Shown here piece by piece: positions 7,974-16,087 of a DNA stretch of 45,654 bases. The translations under genes and the position numbers were made by a program. Below the pieces are notes generated by a model that did not search any database, was not told the origin of the DNA, and saw only the letters and a program-made list of their open reading frames with translations. How positions within the stretch are numbered: position 1 is the stretch's first letter; each line of letters starts with the position of its first letter. This DNA comes from a bacterium. Lineage in GTDB: Bacteria; Patescibacteriota; Microgenomatia; JAUYPR01. The stretch is from the NCBI GenBank assembly GCA_030695785.1, contig JAUYPR010000055.1, positions 1 to 45,654 of the forward strand, written 5' to 3'.

Positions 7974-8912
7974 ATGCGGCGGCAACAATTATTCTTCGTA
8001 TTGATTCCGCTCTTTCTTCTCGGAGGAGCGCTGACCCTATTCGCATTGTTTGATGTCAGAATCCAGCCGCGAAAGCAATCTGTCTTCGCATTTCTTCGGC
8101 CTCAGCCAGCAGCTGACCAGCCTTTGGCTGAAACACCGCAAAACCCGACCTCGCAAGTTCTGAGTGCATCAGTTGCTCCACAGGAAGGCTTCACTGTTCC
8201 GCTCCGCTTTGGAACGGTTGGGAAACAACTCGTCAAGACCGGAGCGATCGATTTGGAGAAGTTCCGTTCCATCTATAAAGGTCAGACCGGGGAAAAATTG
8301 CTCACGTACCTCACGGAAGAAAAAAACGACGATATCACCATTAATGCTGAAACAGCATACTTTTGGGTGAACACGCTCTGGGCGCTTGGGCTGACACAAC
8401 GGTCTGATGTTCTCGATAAAGGAGTTATGGGAACGACCTATAAAGAAACCCGGGGCAACTTTGCTTCCACCGCTGGATGGACATTGGGCAAGAAAGACGC
8501 GCTCGCGCTGTATAGTTCAACGGCAATTATCCCGCTGACTCCAGAGGAAAACAGCCGCGTGGCAACACTTGCCGAAACTATCTTTCGCCCCTGTTGCGGA
8601 AACTCAACTGCGTTTCCAGACTGCAATCACGGTATGGCCATGCTGGGACTTTTGGAACTCATGGTGAGTCAAGAATTCACAGACGAGGATATCTACAAAG
8701 CCGCCCTTGCGTTCAACACGTTCTGGTTCCCTCAAACTTATGTGGACCTTGCGTATTACTTTGAGACACGCGAGAAAACAACATGGCCGAACGTAGATCC
8801 AAAACGCGTGCTTTCAGCACAATTCAGCTCGAGTACTGGATATCAAACCATCAAACAACAAATCGGGACCATTCCCGGCTCTGTCCAGCAAGGAGGAAGC
8901 TGTGGCACATAG
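7974..8912 (+). CDS. Membrane-anchored Cys/His protein of the metal operon, family not recognised
   Basis: This is a 312-residue protein. Residues 5-27 are a hydrophobic anchor. Residues 43-53 come from an in-frame palindromic repeat (QPAADQPLAE) in the linker. The folded region carries a compact motif, RPCCGNSTAFPDCNHGMAM (near residues 203-221), with three Cys and a His, followed by long helices (LELMVSQEFTDEDIYKAALA). The CCGN and CNHG signature is a plausible metal site. It follows the DUF1573 gene by three bases and overlaps the next gene by 11. The family is unknown to me. An extracytoplasmic copper-binding role is inferred only from motif and operon. Confidence 0.75.
   Translation: MRRQQLFFVLIPLFLLGGALTLFALFDVRIQPRKQSVFAFLRPQPAADQPLAETPQNPTSQVLSASVAPQEGFTVPLRFGTVGKQLVKTGAIDLEKFRSIYKGQTGEKLLTYLTEEKNDDITINAETAYFWVNTLWALGLTQRSDVLDKGVMGTTYKETRGNFASTAGWTLGKKDALALYSSTAIIPLTPEENSRVATLAETIFRPCCGNSTAFPDCNHGMAMLGLLELMVSQEFTDEDIYKAALAFNTFWFPQTYVDLAYYFETREKTTWPNVDPKRVLSAQFSSSTGYQTIKQQIGTIPGSVQQGGSCGT
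8101..8132 (+). repeat. In-frame palindromic coding repeat
   Basis: The plus-strand copy encodes QPAADQPLAE in the linker after the membrane anchor of the 312-residue protein. It differs from the 1713-1744 copy by a single base over 29 compared. Confidence 0.75.
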
Positions 8913-9723
8913 AAGTCTGGTCGGATTTTTCCTCGCCATCAGTCTATCGTTCATCATGGCAACACCGATTCTCGCCACCGTTGCCTCGGAGAGTGCGCGA
9001 GAACACCAATCGATTGATGCGATTCTTCCTATGCTCTTAGAGAAATATAACGTGACGACCATCCAGGCACTCCCTTGCGACAGCCTTTCCGAGGATGATT
9101 TGGAGAGGCTGGGGGATGCGTGGATGGAAACCATTCATCCTGGACAGGCGCATGAGGGAATGGATCGCATGATGGGCGGCGAAGGGTCGGAAAACCTGCG
9201 GGCCGCACACATTCAAATGGGCAGAAATTACCTGGGGTGTGACAGGTCGAGTTGGGGTGGGATGGGTGCTGGCATGATGGGCGGAGGATTCATGTCCATG
9301 ATGAACAATAGCCGATGGGCATGGCACAGCAATCGTTTCATTCCTTCTTGGTATCCAACCCCGTGGTTTTTGACAACACTTCTTTTTCTCACTATCGCGG
9401 CGGTCAGTCTCTTTCTTCTCCATCGACGTATGAGAGGGGGTGAGGAACACAACATGAAACTCGATAAAATTGTTCTTGCCAATGCGCTTGGCTTGACTGG
9501 CGCAATCTTGTGGGTCATCTGTCTTCTTTTGATCACATTATTCCCGGGATTGGTCGGTCTTGGCACACGGATGTGGTTCCACGCAATTGGGATGAGTGCG
9601 GCTCCGGCAGGAAATCTGACTATCACCGACGCTATTTTCGGCGGAATCACATTTATTGCCGCTTCGTGGCTCATCGGTTTTCTCTTCGCATGGATTTGGG
9701 AAGCGTTAAGTAAACGGGCGTAG
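8902..9723 (+). CDS. Secreted Met/His/Gly-rich domain fused to DUF5676 membrane domain
   Basis: This is a 273-residue protein starting at GTG 8902, supported by AAGGAGG five bases upstream (8890-8896). Residues 1-26 are a signal peptide. Residues 50-115 include PCDSLSEDDLERLGD, HEGMDRMMGGEG and HIQMGRNYLGC. A Met/Gly-rich stretch (MGAGMMGGGFMSMM) follows, then a helix at 154-173. Residues 185-273 match the DUF5676 membrane-domain pattern (ANALGLTGAILWVICLL, then FHAIGM). Clustered Met and His suit Cu(I) binding. It overlaps the upstream gene by 11 bases and precedes the CcdA-like gene. DUF5676 also occurs as a stand-alone protein, so this could be a fusion of two genes. Confidence 0.8.
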   Translation: MAHRSLVGFFLAISLSFIMATPILATVASESAREHQSIDAILPMLLEKYNVTTIQALPCDSLSEDDLERLGDAWMETIHPGQAHEGMDRMMGGEGSENLRAAHIQMGRNYLGCDRSSWGGMGAGMMGGGFMSMMNNSRWAWHSNRFIPSWYPTPWFLTTLLFLTIAAVSLFLLHRRMRGGEEHNMKLDKIVLANALGLTGAILWVICLLLITLFPGLVGLGTRMWFHAIGMSAAPAGNLTITDAIFGGITFIAASWLIGFLFAWIWEALSKRA

Positions 9724-9735
9724 GCGGAACGAACA

Positions 9736-10569
9736 ATGATACAAATTTCTCTTATTGCTGCATTTCTTGCCGGCATGGTGGCGCTTTTTGCGCCGTGTTG
9801 CATTTCGTATCTTTTGCCCGCCTATTTCGGCACCATTTTTAAAGAACGCTCGCGCGTGCTTTTGATGACGGTCGTCTATTCCCTTGGCATTTTCCTCGTC
9901 ATGCTCCCTATTGTCCTCGGAGCGCGAGCGCTTGCTCTCTTTTTCTTCCGCATCCACGACTCAACGTATCTCATTGGAAGTCTTGTGATGCTCGGGGTTG
10001 GCATCCTGTCATTGCTTGGCCTTAAACTTCCAATGCCAGCCATCGGGTTTCAACAAAAACGACCCGGAGATATTCCTTCTGTCTTCATGCTGGGCGTCTT
10101 CTCCGGCATCACGTCCGTCTGCTGTGCGCCGGTGCTCATTGGCGTGTTGACCTTGAGTAGCCTGACTCCAACGACGCTGCAGGCGTTGGGCGTGGGTGGA
10201 GCGTACGTGCTTGGCATGGTTGCGCCGCTCTATATAACGTCTCTCCTCATCTCCCGCGGGAATCTTTTGGAGCGTCCATTCTTCAAACGCCGCCTCGGCA
10301 CCATTCATTTGGCCGGACAAGCGTTTCCCCTTTTTGTTTCCAACCTCATCGCCGCAGCCATCTTCCTCATCACGGGTTCACTCATGCTATTTTTGACCCT
10401 GACAGGAAATGTCGGTATGCCAACCGACGACCGATTCACAGGCATGATCAACGCCACCGCCTTTCGGGCCACGGAGATGACGCAATCAATCCCGGGGGTC
10501 AACGTGGTGGCCGCTGTTTTGCTCGTCTTTTTCTTGGTTCGACTGCTAACGTATGTCATAAAGGAATAA
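9736..10569 (+). CDS. CcdA/DsbD-like thiol transmembrane transporter
   Basis: This is a 277-residue polytopic protein with about six to seven helices. Two paired-Cys motifs sit in membrane helices at symmetric positions: [11 protein letters not shown] (Cys21-22) and SVCCAPVL (Cys129-130). CcdA/DsbD-type proteins move reducing equivalents across the membrane using a Cys in each half. The double CC in each half is a variant of the usual PC-x-xP. Located between the DUF5676 gene and the copper ATPase, it could keep cysteines of the secreted proteins, or copper itself, reduced. It could alternatively be a metal carrier. Family call good, substrate uncertain. Confidence 0.75.
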   Translation: MIQISLIAAFLAGMVALFAPCCISYLLPAYFGTIFKERSRVLLMTVVYSLGIFLVMLPIVLGARALALFFFRIHDSTYLIGSLVMLGVGILSLLGLKLPMPAIGFQQKRPGDIPSVFMLGVFSGITSVCCAPVLIGVLTLSSLTPTTLQALGVGGAYVLGMVAPLYITSLLISRGNLLERPFFKRRLGTIHLAGQAFPLFVSNLIAAAIFLITGSLMLFLTLTGNVGMPTDDRFTGMINATAFRATEMTQSIPGVNVVAAVLLVFFLVRLLTYVIKE

Positions 10570-10570
10570 T

Positions 10571-12619
10571 ATGAATGCAATGAAAACACTCTATACGTGT
10601 CCGATGGACCCAGATGTTCTGTCTGACAAACCAGGAATATGCCCAAAGTGCGGCATGGCGCTGACACCCATAGGCGGGAAACACGCCGACCATCATGGCC
10701 ACCATTCATCGATGGAGGAGGATTTCCGCAAACGGTTTTTCCTGACCCTTCCCCTGGTCATTGCGACGCTGCTTCTTTCCCCGACCATTCAACAATGGCT
10801 CCCATTTCCCTTCACCATTCCTTGGCAAGATTGGCTCGTGTTTGTGTTTGGATCTGTGGTTGTGCTGTTTGGCGGCAAGCCGTTTTTCGTGGCCGCAAAA
10901 GGAGAGCTTTCCGCCCGCAATTTTGGGATGATGACCCTGGTTGCGTTTGCCCTTACCGTCGGCTATGTCTTCTCGGTCGCGGCAACGTTGTTCTTTCCTC
11001 TAGAATCATTCTACTGGGAGCTTGCAACATTGGTGTCGGTTTTTCTCCTCGGGCATTGGCTGGAGATGCGGGCAGTGCGCGGAACCACGGGCGCGCTGGC
11101 CGAGCTGACGAAACTCCTTCCGCCGATCGCACATCTTCTCCATGATAAAGAAATCCGCGATGTCGACCTTTCAACGATCAAAAAAGGCGATCGCGTGCTT
11201 ATCCGCCCTGGAGAAAAAATCCCGATTGATGGCAATGTGGTCGAGGGAGAAAGTAGCGTGAATGAATCCATGATCACCGGCGAATCGAAACCGGTGCAGA
11301 AACGTGTTGGCGACGCCGTCATTGGCGGCTCGCTCAATGCTGACGGGTCGTTGACAATTGTGGTCACAAAAACAGGAGAGGAAACAACCATCGCGCAGAT
11401 TATACAGCTCATTGCTGATGCGCAGTCGTCCAAACCCAAGGCGCAAGAACTTGCCGATCGCGCAGCCAACATCCTGACCATTGTTGCCATCGTGGTTGGA
11501 ACAGGGACATTTGTGTATTGGATGTTTCTCTCCCCTGCTGGTGCGGTGGTTGCAGCAACATTTGCGGTCTCGGTCGTGGTCATTGCCTGTCCGCACGCGT
11601 TGGGCCTTGCGATTCCAACTGTCACCACGATTACCACCACACTCGCGGCAAAACACGGCATCCTGATCAAGAACATGAAGGGGCTCGAGGCTGCACGCAA
11701 GGTCAATGCAGTGGTGTTTGACAAAACCGGGACATTAACAACGGGGAATTTTGGCGTGGAAGGGTCGGTCGATGACAACATCCTTCGGCTGGCTGCTGCC
11801 GTCGAACAACATTCTCAGCATAGTTTAGCTCGCGGCATTGTGGAGGAAGCAAACCGACGCAACCTGACTATTCCTCCCGCGCAGCAATTTCAATCCTTTC
11901 CTGGAAAAGGAGCGCTTGCAGTTGTGGAAGGAAAACGCGTCCTTGTGGGAAACGCCGAGCTCCTCAAAGATCACCGTATCAATCCTCCATCGGATACCGA
12001 GAGAAAAGGAGCCACACCCGTCTTTGTTGTTGTTGATTCCACACCCACTGTTCTCTTTCTTTCGGACACGGTCCGGGAAGAATCCAAACAGGCCATAACA
12101 GCGCTCAAGCGCATGGGTATCCAAACCGTGATGCTCACCGGAGACACAGATGACGTGGCAAATGTCGTCGGTTCATCTCTCGACATTGACACGGTCTTTA
12201 GCCGCGTCCTCCCAGATCAAAAAGTAGACCGGGTGAAGGAACTCCAGCGCCAAGGGAAAATCGTTGCGATGGTCGGAGATGGAGTAAATGACGCGCCCAG
12301 TCTCACGCAAGCCCATGTCGGTATCGCTATCGGAAGTGGGACGGATGTGGCGGTGGAATCGGCTGACATTGTGCTGATGAAAAGCAATCCGCTGGATATC
12401 GTCACGGTCTTTACCCTTTCGCGCGCGACGAACAGAAAAATGATGCAGAATCTCTTCTGGGCAGCCGGCTACAATCTTCTTGCTATCCCAGTTGCCGCGG
12501 GACTACTGACGCCATACGGAATCATGATGCGGCCGGAATGGGCAGCGCTGTTGATGAGCATGTCCTCTGTCATTGTGGTCGCGAATGCATTGCTGTTGCG
12601 CCGCACAAAGCTCGCGTGA
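10571..12619 (+). CDS. copB: CopB-type heavy-metal P1B ATPase
   Basis: This is a 682-residue P-type ATPase. The N-terminus holds a heavy-metal-binding domain ([15 protein letters not shown]; residues 8-33) and a His-rich stretch (HADHHGHH). It then has all core motifs: TGES, the transmembrane metal motif CPH (Cys340), DKTGTLT (Asp384 is phosphorylated), HSQHSLARG in the ATP-binding domain, and GDGVNDAP (about 569). CPH rather than CPC marks the CopB subgroup, which exports Cu(II), Cu(I) or Ag(I). It is the last gene of the operon, one base after the CcdA-like gene. Its stop lies one base from that of the convergent HG-motif gene, and no terminator is visible between them. Confidence 0.93.
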   Translation: MNAMKTLYTCPMDPDVLSDKPGICPKCGMALTPIGGKHADHHGHHSSMEEDFRKRFFLTLPLVIATLLLSPTIQQWLPFPFTIPWQDWLVFVFGSVVVLFGGKPFFVAAKGELSARNFGMMTLVAFALTVGYVFSVAATLFFPLESFYWELATLVSVFLLGHWLEMRAVRGTTGALAELTKLLPPIAHLLHDKEIRDVDLSTIKKGDRVLIRPGEKIPIDGNVVEGESSVNESMITGESKPVQKRVGDAVIGGSLNADGSLTIVVTKTGEETTIAQIIQLIADAQSSKPKAQELADRAANILTIVAIVVGTGTFVYWMFLSPAGAVVAATFAVSVVVIACPHALGLAIPTVTTITTTLAAKHGILIKNMKGLEAARKVNAVVFDKTGTLTTGNFGVEGSVDDNILRLAAAVEQHSQHSLARGIVEEANRRNLTIPPAQQFQSFPGKGALAVVEGKRVLVGNAELLKDHRINPPSDTERKGATPVFVVVDSTPTVLFLSDTVREESKQAITALKRMGIQTVMLTGDTDDVANVVGSSLDIDTVFSRVLPDQKVDRVKELQRQGKIVAMVGDGVNDAPSLTQAHVGIAIGSGTDVAVESADIVLMKSNPLDIVTVFTLSRATNRKMMQNLFWAAGYNLLAIPVAAGLLTPYGIMMRPEWAALLMSMSSVIVVANALLLRRTKLA

Positions 12620-12620
12620 T

Positions 12621-13772
12621 TTATGACCCTATACACCGACTTTTCCAGGATACATCTTTCATCTTCCCACACAATGCATTCCGCTGTGCTCCGGCGTGCG
12701 GGTAATAGGCACGAATAATCCCAACCAGATCTTGCCAACACCGATCTTGACCGCCGCTGATCATCCGCCCGCAGATTTTAAATGGTAACTCGCGGTCGCC
12801 GACAGAAAAAGAGGCTTTCGCGTTGGATGCAATACATGCTTCATCCCACGGCTTGGGCAAAAGCCCGCACATTCGGAACGTCTCATCCATGCTTCCTTTG
12901 GTCAATGGGTGAATCTGGCGGCTAAGGCCGTCAAAACAGGTTTCTTGGTGCTCTTTATCTTGGATGGTTTGACAAATCGATGCAACGTTGGAAAGGTCGC
13001 CGTGAAATCGTTGGTATAAAAGGCTTGGCTGGTTTGACCAGCATCCCTTGATGTATTTTGAGGCGATGCGGGAATCGTTGCAGGGGTAATACGGATCGTC
13101 ATCTTTGACCCACCGATCCGGTGCCGGCTTTCCGCCACCATGGACCGCCCAAACATTTTCCATAAACGCGCCATCATAACAATTATAGACGGGAAAATTT
13201 TTCGATTTTGTCGTCAGCTCATCACACATGGAAAGCGATGTCGTGAGATTCACATACCCGACCCACGCTAAGAATCCGTGTCCGATCGCATGCGAACACT
13301 GAATAGCAACATGTTCACCGCTCTTCCAACATTGCTCCATGACTCCTACAAGCGCATCCATTCCCCCATCGCCCACGGCGTCGATCACAAACCCGTGATA
13401 GCAAGAAGAAAGAAAATAATCCTTGCACTTTCCTAGCCCCGATGTTCCTTCATGAACATAAAGCCACTCTCCAACTGTGTGGTTCAAAAGGTGCGTCTGC
13501 CCGTCGAACGGCAGCCCTGAATTTTGCAGCGCTTCTTGCGCCTCCTCCACTCCCACGCGCTCGATAAGGGCTTTGTAGCGTGCAACTTGCACCTCGAGAC
13601 TATTCGTGTTTTGGATGATCGCAAGAATTTCTGGTGGAGAACCGGCAGATTCCAGTGTTGGCGGCGGAAAAGGACGCTCCATCGGTTTACCCCCAAGCCC
13701 GAATCGTACACTGACGAGACCAGCCAAGAGAAGAATAATTGCTCCAAAAAGAAGGATGAGCTTTGCTCGCAT
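12621..13772 (-). CDS. Membrane-anchored HG-motif His/Cys-rich protein, paralogue of the one at 2951-4393
   Basis: This is a 383-residue protein. Residues 5-22 are a signal anchor, followed by a short proline-rich spacer. From about residue 60 it aligns by eye with the second domain of the cupredoxin fusion: HLLNHTVGE (His94, His98), CYHGF (124-128), CSHAIGHG (159-166), CYDGAFME (198-205), DPYYPC, CWSNQP. The domain has 16 Cys. There is no cupredoxin part. It converges on copB. An extended -10 (TGATACACT) ends eight bases before ATG. The five conserved His and paired Cys point to metal binding or an oxidoreductase outside the cell. I do not recognise the family. Confidence 0.82.
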   Translation of the reverse strand: MRAKLILLFGAIILLLAGLVSVRFGLGGKPMERPFPPPTLESAGSPPEILAIIQNTNSLEVQVARYKALIERVGVEEAQEALQNSGLPFDGQTHLLNHTVGEWLYVHEGTSGLGKCKDYFLSSCYHGFVIDAVGDGGMDALVGVMEQCWKSGEHVAIQCSHAIGHGFLAWVGYVNLTTSLSMCDELTTKSKNFPVYNCYDGAFMENVWAVHGGGKPAPDRWVKDDDPYYPCNDSRIASKYIKGCWSNQPSLLYQRFHGDLSNVASICQTIQDKEHQETCFDGLSRQIHPLTKGSMDETFRMCGLLPKPWDEACIASNAKASFSVGDRELPFKICGRMISGGQDRCWQDLVGIIRAYYPHAGAQRNALCGKMKDVSWKSRCIGS

Positions 13773-13780
13773 CGTTTGTT

Positions 13781-13789
13781 AGTGTATCA
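13781..13789 (-). promoter_or_regulatory. Extended -10 of the HG-motif gene
   Basis: Minus strand TGATACACT, eight bases before ATG 13772. No good -35 box is seen, which is usual for extended -10 promoters. Confidence 0.6.
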
Positions 13790-13795
13790 TTTTCA

Positions 13796-13842
13796 GCGGG
13801 TTATGCCCGCGCGGGAAAAGTGCGGGAATTATGCGGGAATTA
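13796..13842. repeat. Phased GCGGG repeats in a divergent intergenic region
   Basis: GCGGGAA occurs at 13811, 13822 and 13833, exactly 11 bases apart. The last two are a perfect tandem TGCGGGAATTA (13821-13842). A hairpin GCGGG-TTATG-CCCGC (13796-13810) precedes them. One more TGCGGGAATTA lies at 15541-15551. It may be a regulator-binding array between two divergent genes. Confidence 0.5.
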
Positions 13843-13894
13843 AGTTTGTGGAAAGGTTCTTCTAGACACAGGTCTGTTACCATAAGAATCTCAC

Positions 13895-14095
13895 ATGGTG
13901 CCGTATTTAAACAACCGGCAGATTGATCGTCTATCTGAATTTGTCGCAAACTTGGGTCTCGTGTTCATTGCTGGAGTTGTAACGCCGCTATTTTCCGAGA
14001 AAGAGTCCATCAATCTTTTCTCTCTGATGTTAGGAGTTGTTCTTATGGGATCTGCTCTCTGCATGAGTATGATATTATTGAGGGGGAAGAGATGA
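13895..14095 (+). CDS. Small two-helix membrane protein
   Basis: This is a 66-residue protein with a short charged N-terminus (NNRQIDRLSEF) and two hydrophobic helices (about 18-34 and 41-61). An extended -10 (TGTTACCAT, 13875-13883) lies 11 bases upstream of the ATG. It overlaps a 40-codon gene by ATGA. The pair is probably co-translated. Family not recognised. Confidence 0.6.
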   Translation: MVPYLNNRQIDRLSEFVANLGLVFIAGVVTPLFSEKESINLFSLMLGVVLMGSALCMSMILLRGKR

Positions 14096-14214
14096 ATATT
14101 GTCATCGGACCACTCGAAGCATTTTACATTGCTGGTGCCATTGCACTTCTCGCCGTTGCGATTATTGTTTATCCAACCCTACGCCAAAACCTCAAACAGT
14201 CATCGAGGCGGTAA
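14092..14214 (+). CDS. 40-residue single-helix membrane peptide
   Basis: A short gene beginning in an ATGA overlap with the preceding stop. The product has one hydrophobic helix (FYIAGAIALLAVAIIVYP) with a basic C-terminus (LKQSSRR). The overlap, the clean amphipathic layout and the same strand support it as real, despite its length. It may be a partner subunit of the 66-residue protein. Confidence 0.5.
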   Translation: MNIVIGPLEAFYIAGAIALLAVAIIVYPTLRQNLKQSSRR

Positions 14215-14239
14215 CATCGAAATCATCTATCTTCTATGC

Positions 14240-14245
14240 TAGGAT
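14240..14245 (+). promoter_or_regulatory. -10 box of the polytopic membrane gene
   Basis: TAGGAT preceded by TGC (extended -10), seven bases before ATG 14253. Predicts a leaderless transcript. Confidence 0.55.
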
Positions 14246-14252
14246 AGTTTTT

Positions 14253-14924
14253 ATGTTCGTTTACCTTACCCTGGTTGGATTGTTTTTCCTTTGCTGGCTC
14301 TTCTTTTTTCTCTCAAGAAAAGATCTCCGAACTGAAATGCTTGTATCAAGCATCGTTGTGTGGCTCTTTGCTTTTTTCGACTATCTCGCACAACCACAAT
14401 ATTGGCATCCTCCAACATTTTTCTCCATTCCTATAGGAATTGAAGGTTTTCTTTTTGCATTCTGCTTCAGCGGAATCGCTGCGGTCATCTATGAAGAAAT
14501 TGCCGGGAAGCGACTTCGAAAAATTCGTGAGCAGAATGCCACGAAAATTATTCATTGGCTCATTGCAGTCTTTATCCTTTTTGCATCACTGATAGGATCC
14601 TTTCTGTTTCACATCAATATCATGCTCACACTGGTTCCGTTATTAGCGGTCGGCGCTGTACTCATCGGTCTTACACGACCCGACCTCCGACTTCCAATGA
14701 TATATTCAGGCCTTACGTTCGGACTTCTTTATGGTCTCCTTTTCTTTCTTTGGATGACAATTTTCCCAACATCTCAACAGTGGTGGAATCTTGAAATTTT
14801 TTGGTGGCTGACGATTGGCGGAGTTCCCTTGGGCGAAGTGCTGTTTGGATTCGCGTTTGGCGCATTTTGGGGTCCGTTGTATGAGTTTTTATTCGGATAC
14901 AGGCTCGTTCGGAACAGAACTTAA
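14253..14924 (+). CDS. Polytopic membrane protein
   Basis: This is a 223-residue protein with six to seven predicted helices. The C-terminal segment GGVPLGEVLFGFAFGAFWGP is reminiscent of lycopene-cyclase-like membrane domains, where an acidic residue follows a proline in a helix, but similarity is weak and no carotenoid genes are nearby. Better treated as an uncharacterised membrane protein. It stands alone with its own extended -10 promoter. Confidence 0.6.
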   Translation: MFVYLTLVGLFFLCWLFFFLSRKDLRTEMLVSSIVVWLFAFFDYLAQPQYWHPPTFFSIPIGIEGFLFAFCFSGIAAVIYEEIAGKRLRKIREQNATKIIHWLIAVFILFASLIGSFLFHINIMLTLVPLLAVGAVLIGLTRPDLRLPMIYSGLTFGLLYGLLFFLWMTIFPTSQQWWNLEIFWWLTIGGVPLGEVLFGFAFGAFWGPLYEFLFGYRLVRNRT

Positions 14925-14941
14925 AAATCCACGCCTTGCAC

Positions 14942-14970
14942 TTGACATATAAAATTTTATATAGTACTCT
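14942..14970 (+). promoter_or_regulatory. Toxin-antitoxin promoter with embedded palindrome
   Basis: TTGACA (14942-14947), 17-base spacer, TACTCT (14965-14970), seven bases to ATG 14978. The spacer region contains the perfect palindrome ATATAAAATTTTATAT (14947-14962), a likely antitoxin-binding operator. Confidence 0.7.
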
Positions 14971-14977
14971 ATGTAGT

Positions 14978-15253
14978 ATGAATACACTTATGCCTTATAC
15001 AGTTCCTGTATCTGACATCCAAAAAAACTATCGGAAGGTTTTTGACTGGGCAAAAAGGACGAAAAAACCTGTGATTGTTTTGACTCATAATAAGCCTGAT
15101 GTGGCAATTATTGATTATGATGAGTTGGAAATGTTAAGAAAAGTCGCGTATGAAGTAGAAATACAAGATACACTCAGTGCAGTAGAAGAAGGGAGAAGGG
15201 AATACAAACAAGGCAGGACGATGAAGGCAAACTCTCTTGCTGATCTCATTTGA
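14978..15253 (+). CDS. Phd/YefM-family antitoxin
   Basis: This is a 91-residue protein. The start at 14978 is chosen because a longer in-frame start would lie over the promoter. Residues 5-55 follow the Phd/YefM pattern (YTVPVSDIQKNYRKVF; KKPVIVLTHNKPDVAIIDYD), the DNA-binding fold. The acidic, flexible C-terminal part (TLSAVEEGRREYKQ) would wrap the toxin. The stop overlaps the toxin ATG by one base (TGATG). The palindrome between -35 and -10 suggests conditional autorepression by the antitoxin-toxin complex. Confidence 0.85.
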   Translation: MNTLMPYTVPVSDIQKNYRKVFDWAKRTKKPVIVLTHNKPDVAIIDYDELEMLRKVAYEVEIQDTLSAVEEGRREYKQGRTMKANSLADLI

Positions 15254-15522
15254 TGACACACCTTCAAGTAGAGTACTCCAGTCGCTTTGTTAAACAGTTG
15301 AAGAAACTGACGCCCCAAAAACAAAAACAGGCGATTCAGGCAGAGAAATTATTTAAAAAAGACCCATTTTCTCAAACATTGAAAGCCCATAAACTTCGTG
15401 GTCGGTTAGAGGGTCTCTGGGCATTTTCCATCAACGAGAAGGAGAGGATCATATTTGAATTTTTAGGGAAAGAGAAGGTTCTATTCTACAAAATTGGTAG
15501 CCACGATATCTACAAGGTATAG
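15253..15522 (+). CDS. RelE/ParE-superfamily toxin
   Basis: This is an 89-residue basic protein. The pattern FVKQLKKLTPQKQKQAI, then KAHKLRGRLEGLWAFSI and ERIIFEF, with a final KIGSHDIYKV, is typical of RelE/YafQ-like ribosome-dependent mRNA endonucleases. The C-terminal His in the H-x-x-Y position is a usual catalytic residue. It starts at ATG 15253, one base into the antitoxin stop. Paired with the Phd-type antitoxin. Confidence 0.85.
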   Translation: MTHLQVEYSSRFVKQLKKLTPQKQKQAIQAEKLFKKDPFSQTLKAHKLRGRLEGLWAFSINEKERIIFEFLGKEKVLFYKIGSHDIYKV

Positions 15523-15548
15523 AAAGTCTGTTTACACTCCTGCGGGAA

Positions 15549-16082
15549 TTAAAAATCGATCCCCTTGGTTGCTTGGCGGCCGGTTGAAAATGGGTGTTTG
15601 ATTTCTTTCATTTCCGTGACAAGATCGGCGCGGGCAACAAGCCATTTCGGCGCATGCCGGCCGGTCAAAACCAGGTGCGTCGGTTCTGGCTTCTGACGCA
15701 GGATTGACTCAACATCTTTCCGCATCACCAAACGGCCTCGGAGCGCTCCTAACAGTTCGTCCAGGATGACGAGTTGGTATGTTTCGTCTCCAAGAACATC
15801 TCCCACTTTCTTCAGGGCATATTGGGCCTTTTTTCGATGGACGTCGCGGGGTTTTTTGTCGCCCATGATACCGACAAATCCACTGCCCAATGCTTCTATA
15901 TGAATATTCTTGAGATTCTTTCGAATGACGGCTCGCTCGCCTGACGGCCAGGCTTCCTCTTTCACGAATTGCAAAACAGCAACCTTCCACCCATAGCCAG
16001 ATGCCCGCAGCGCCATACCGAGGGCGGCCGTGGTTTTCCCTTTCCCGTTTCCTGTATAGACAATGAGGAGGCCGTGGTCCAT
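15549..16082 (-). CDS. cobO: Corrinoid adenosyltransferase (CobO/BtuR family)
   Basis: This is a 177-residue protein. It carries the P-loop GNGKGKTTAALG near the N-terminus (residues 11-22), then VAVLQFVKE, VILDELLGAL and LVLTGRHAPKWLVARADLVTEM, as in CobO/BtuR. The family transfers the 5'-deoxyadenosyl group from ATP to cob(I)alamin. No corrinoid synthesis, transport or B12-dependent enzyme is seen in this window. It is the last gene after rpoD, five bases downstream. Reduced genomes of this kind rarely make B12, so it may salvage cobamides or serve another role. Confidence 0.85.
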   Translation of the reverse strand: MDHGLLIVYTGNGKGKTTAALGMALRASGYGWKVAVLQFVKEEAWPSGERAVIRKNLKNIHIEALGSGFVGIMGDKKPRDVHRKKAQYALKKVGDVLGDETYQLVILDELLGALRGRLVMRKDVESILRQKPEPTHLVLTGRHAPKWLVARADLVTEMKEIKHPFSTGRQATKGIDF

Positions 16083-16087
16083 GCGGA

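Noticed and set aside
11011..11781. A 256-codon minus-strand frame opposite copB
   Set aside because: Ser/Thr/Ala-biased shadow of the ATPase with no family resemblance and no start signals.
14253..14924. Lycopene cyclase
   Set aside because: Only a weak resemblance in the last helices, no conserved acidic pair and no carotenoid genes nearby.
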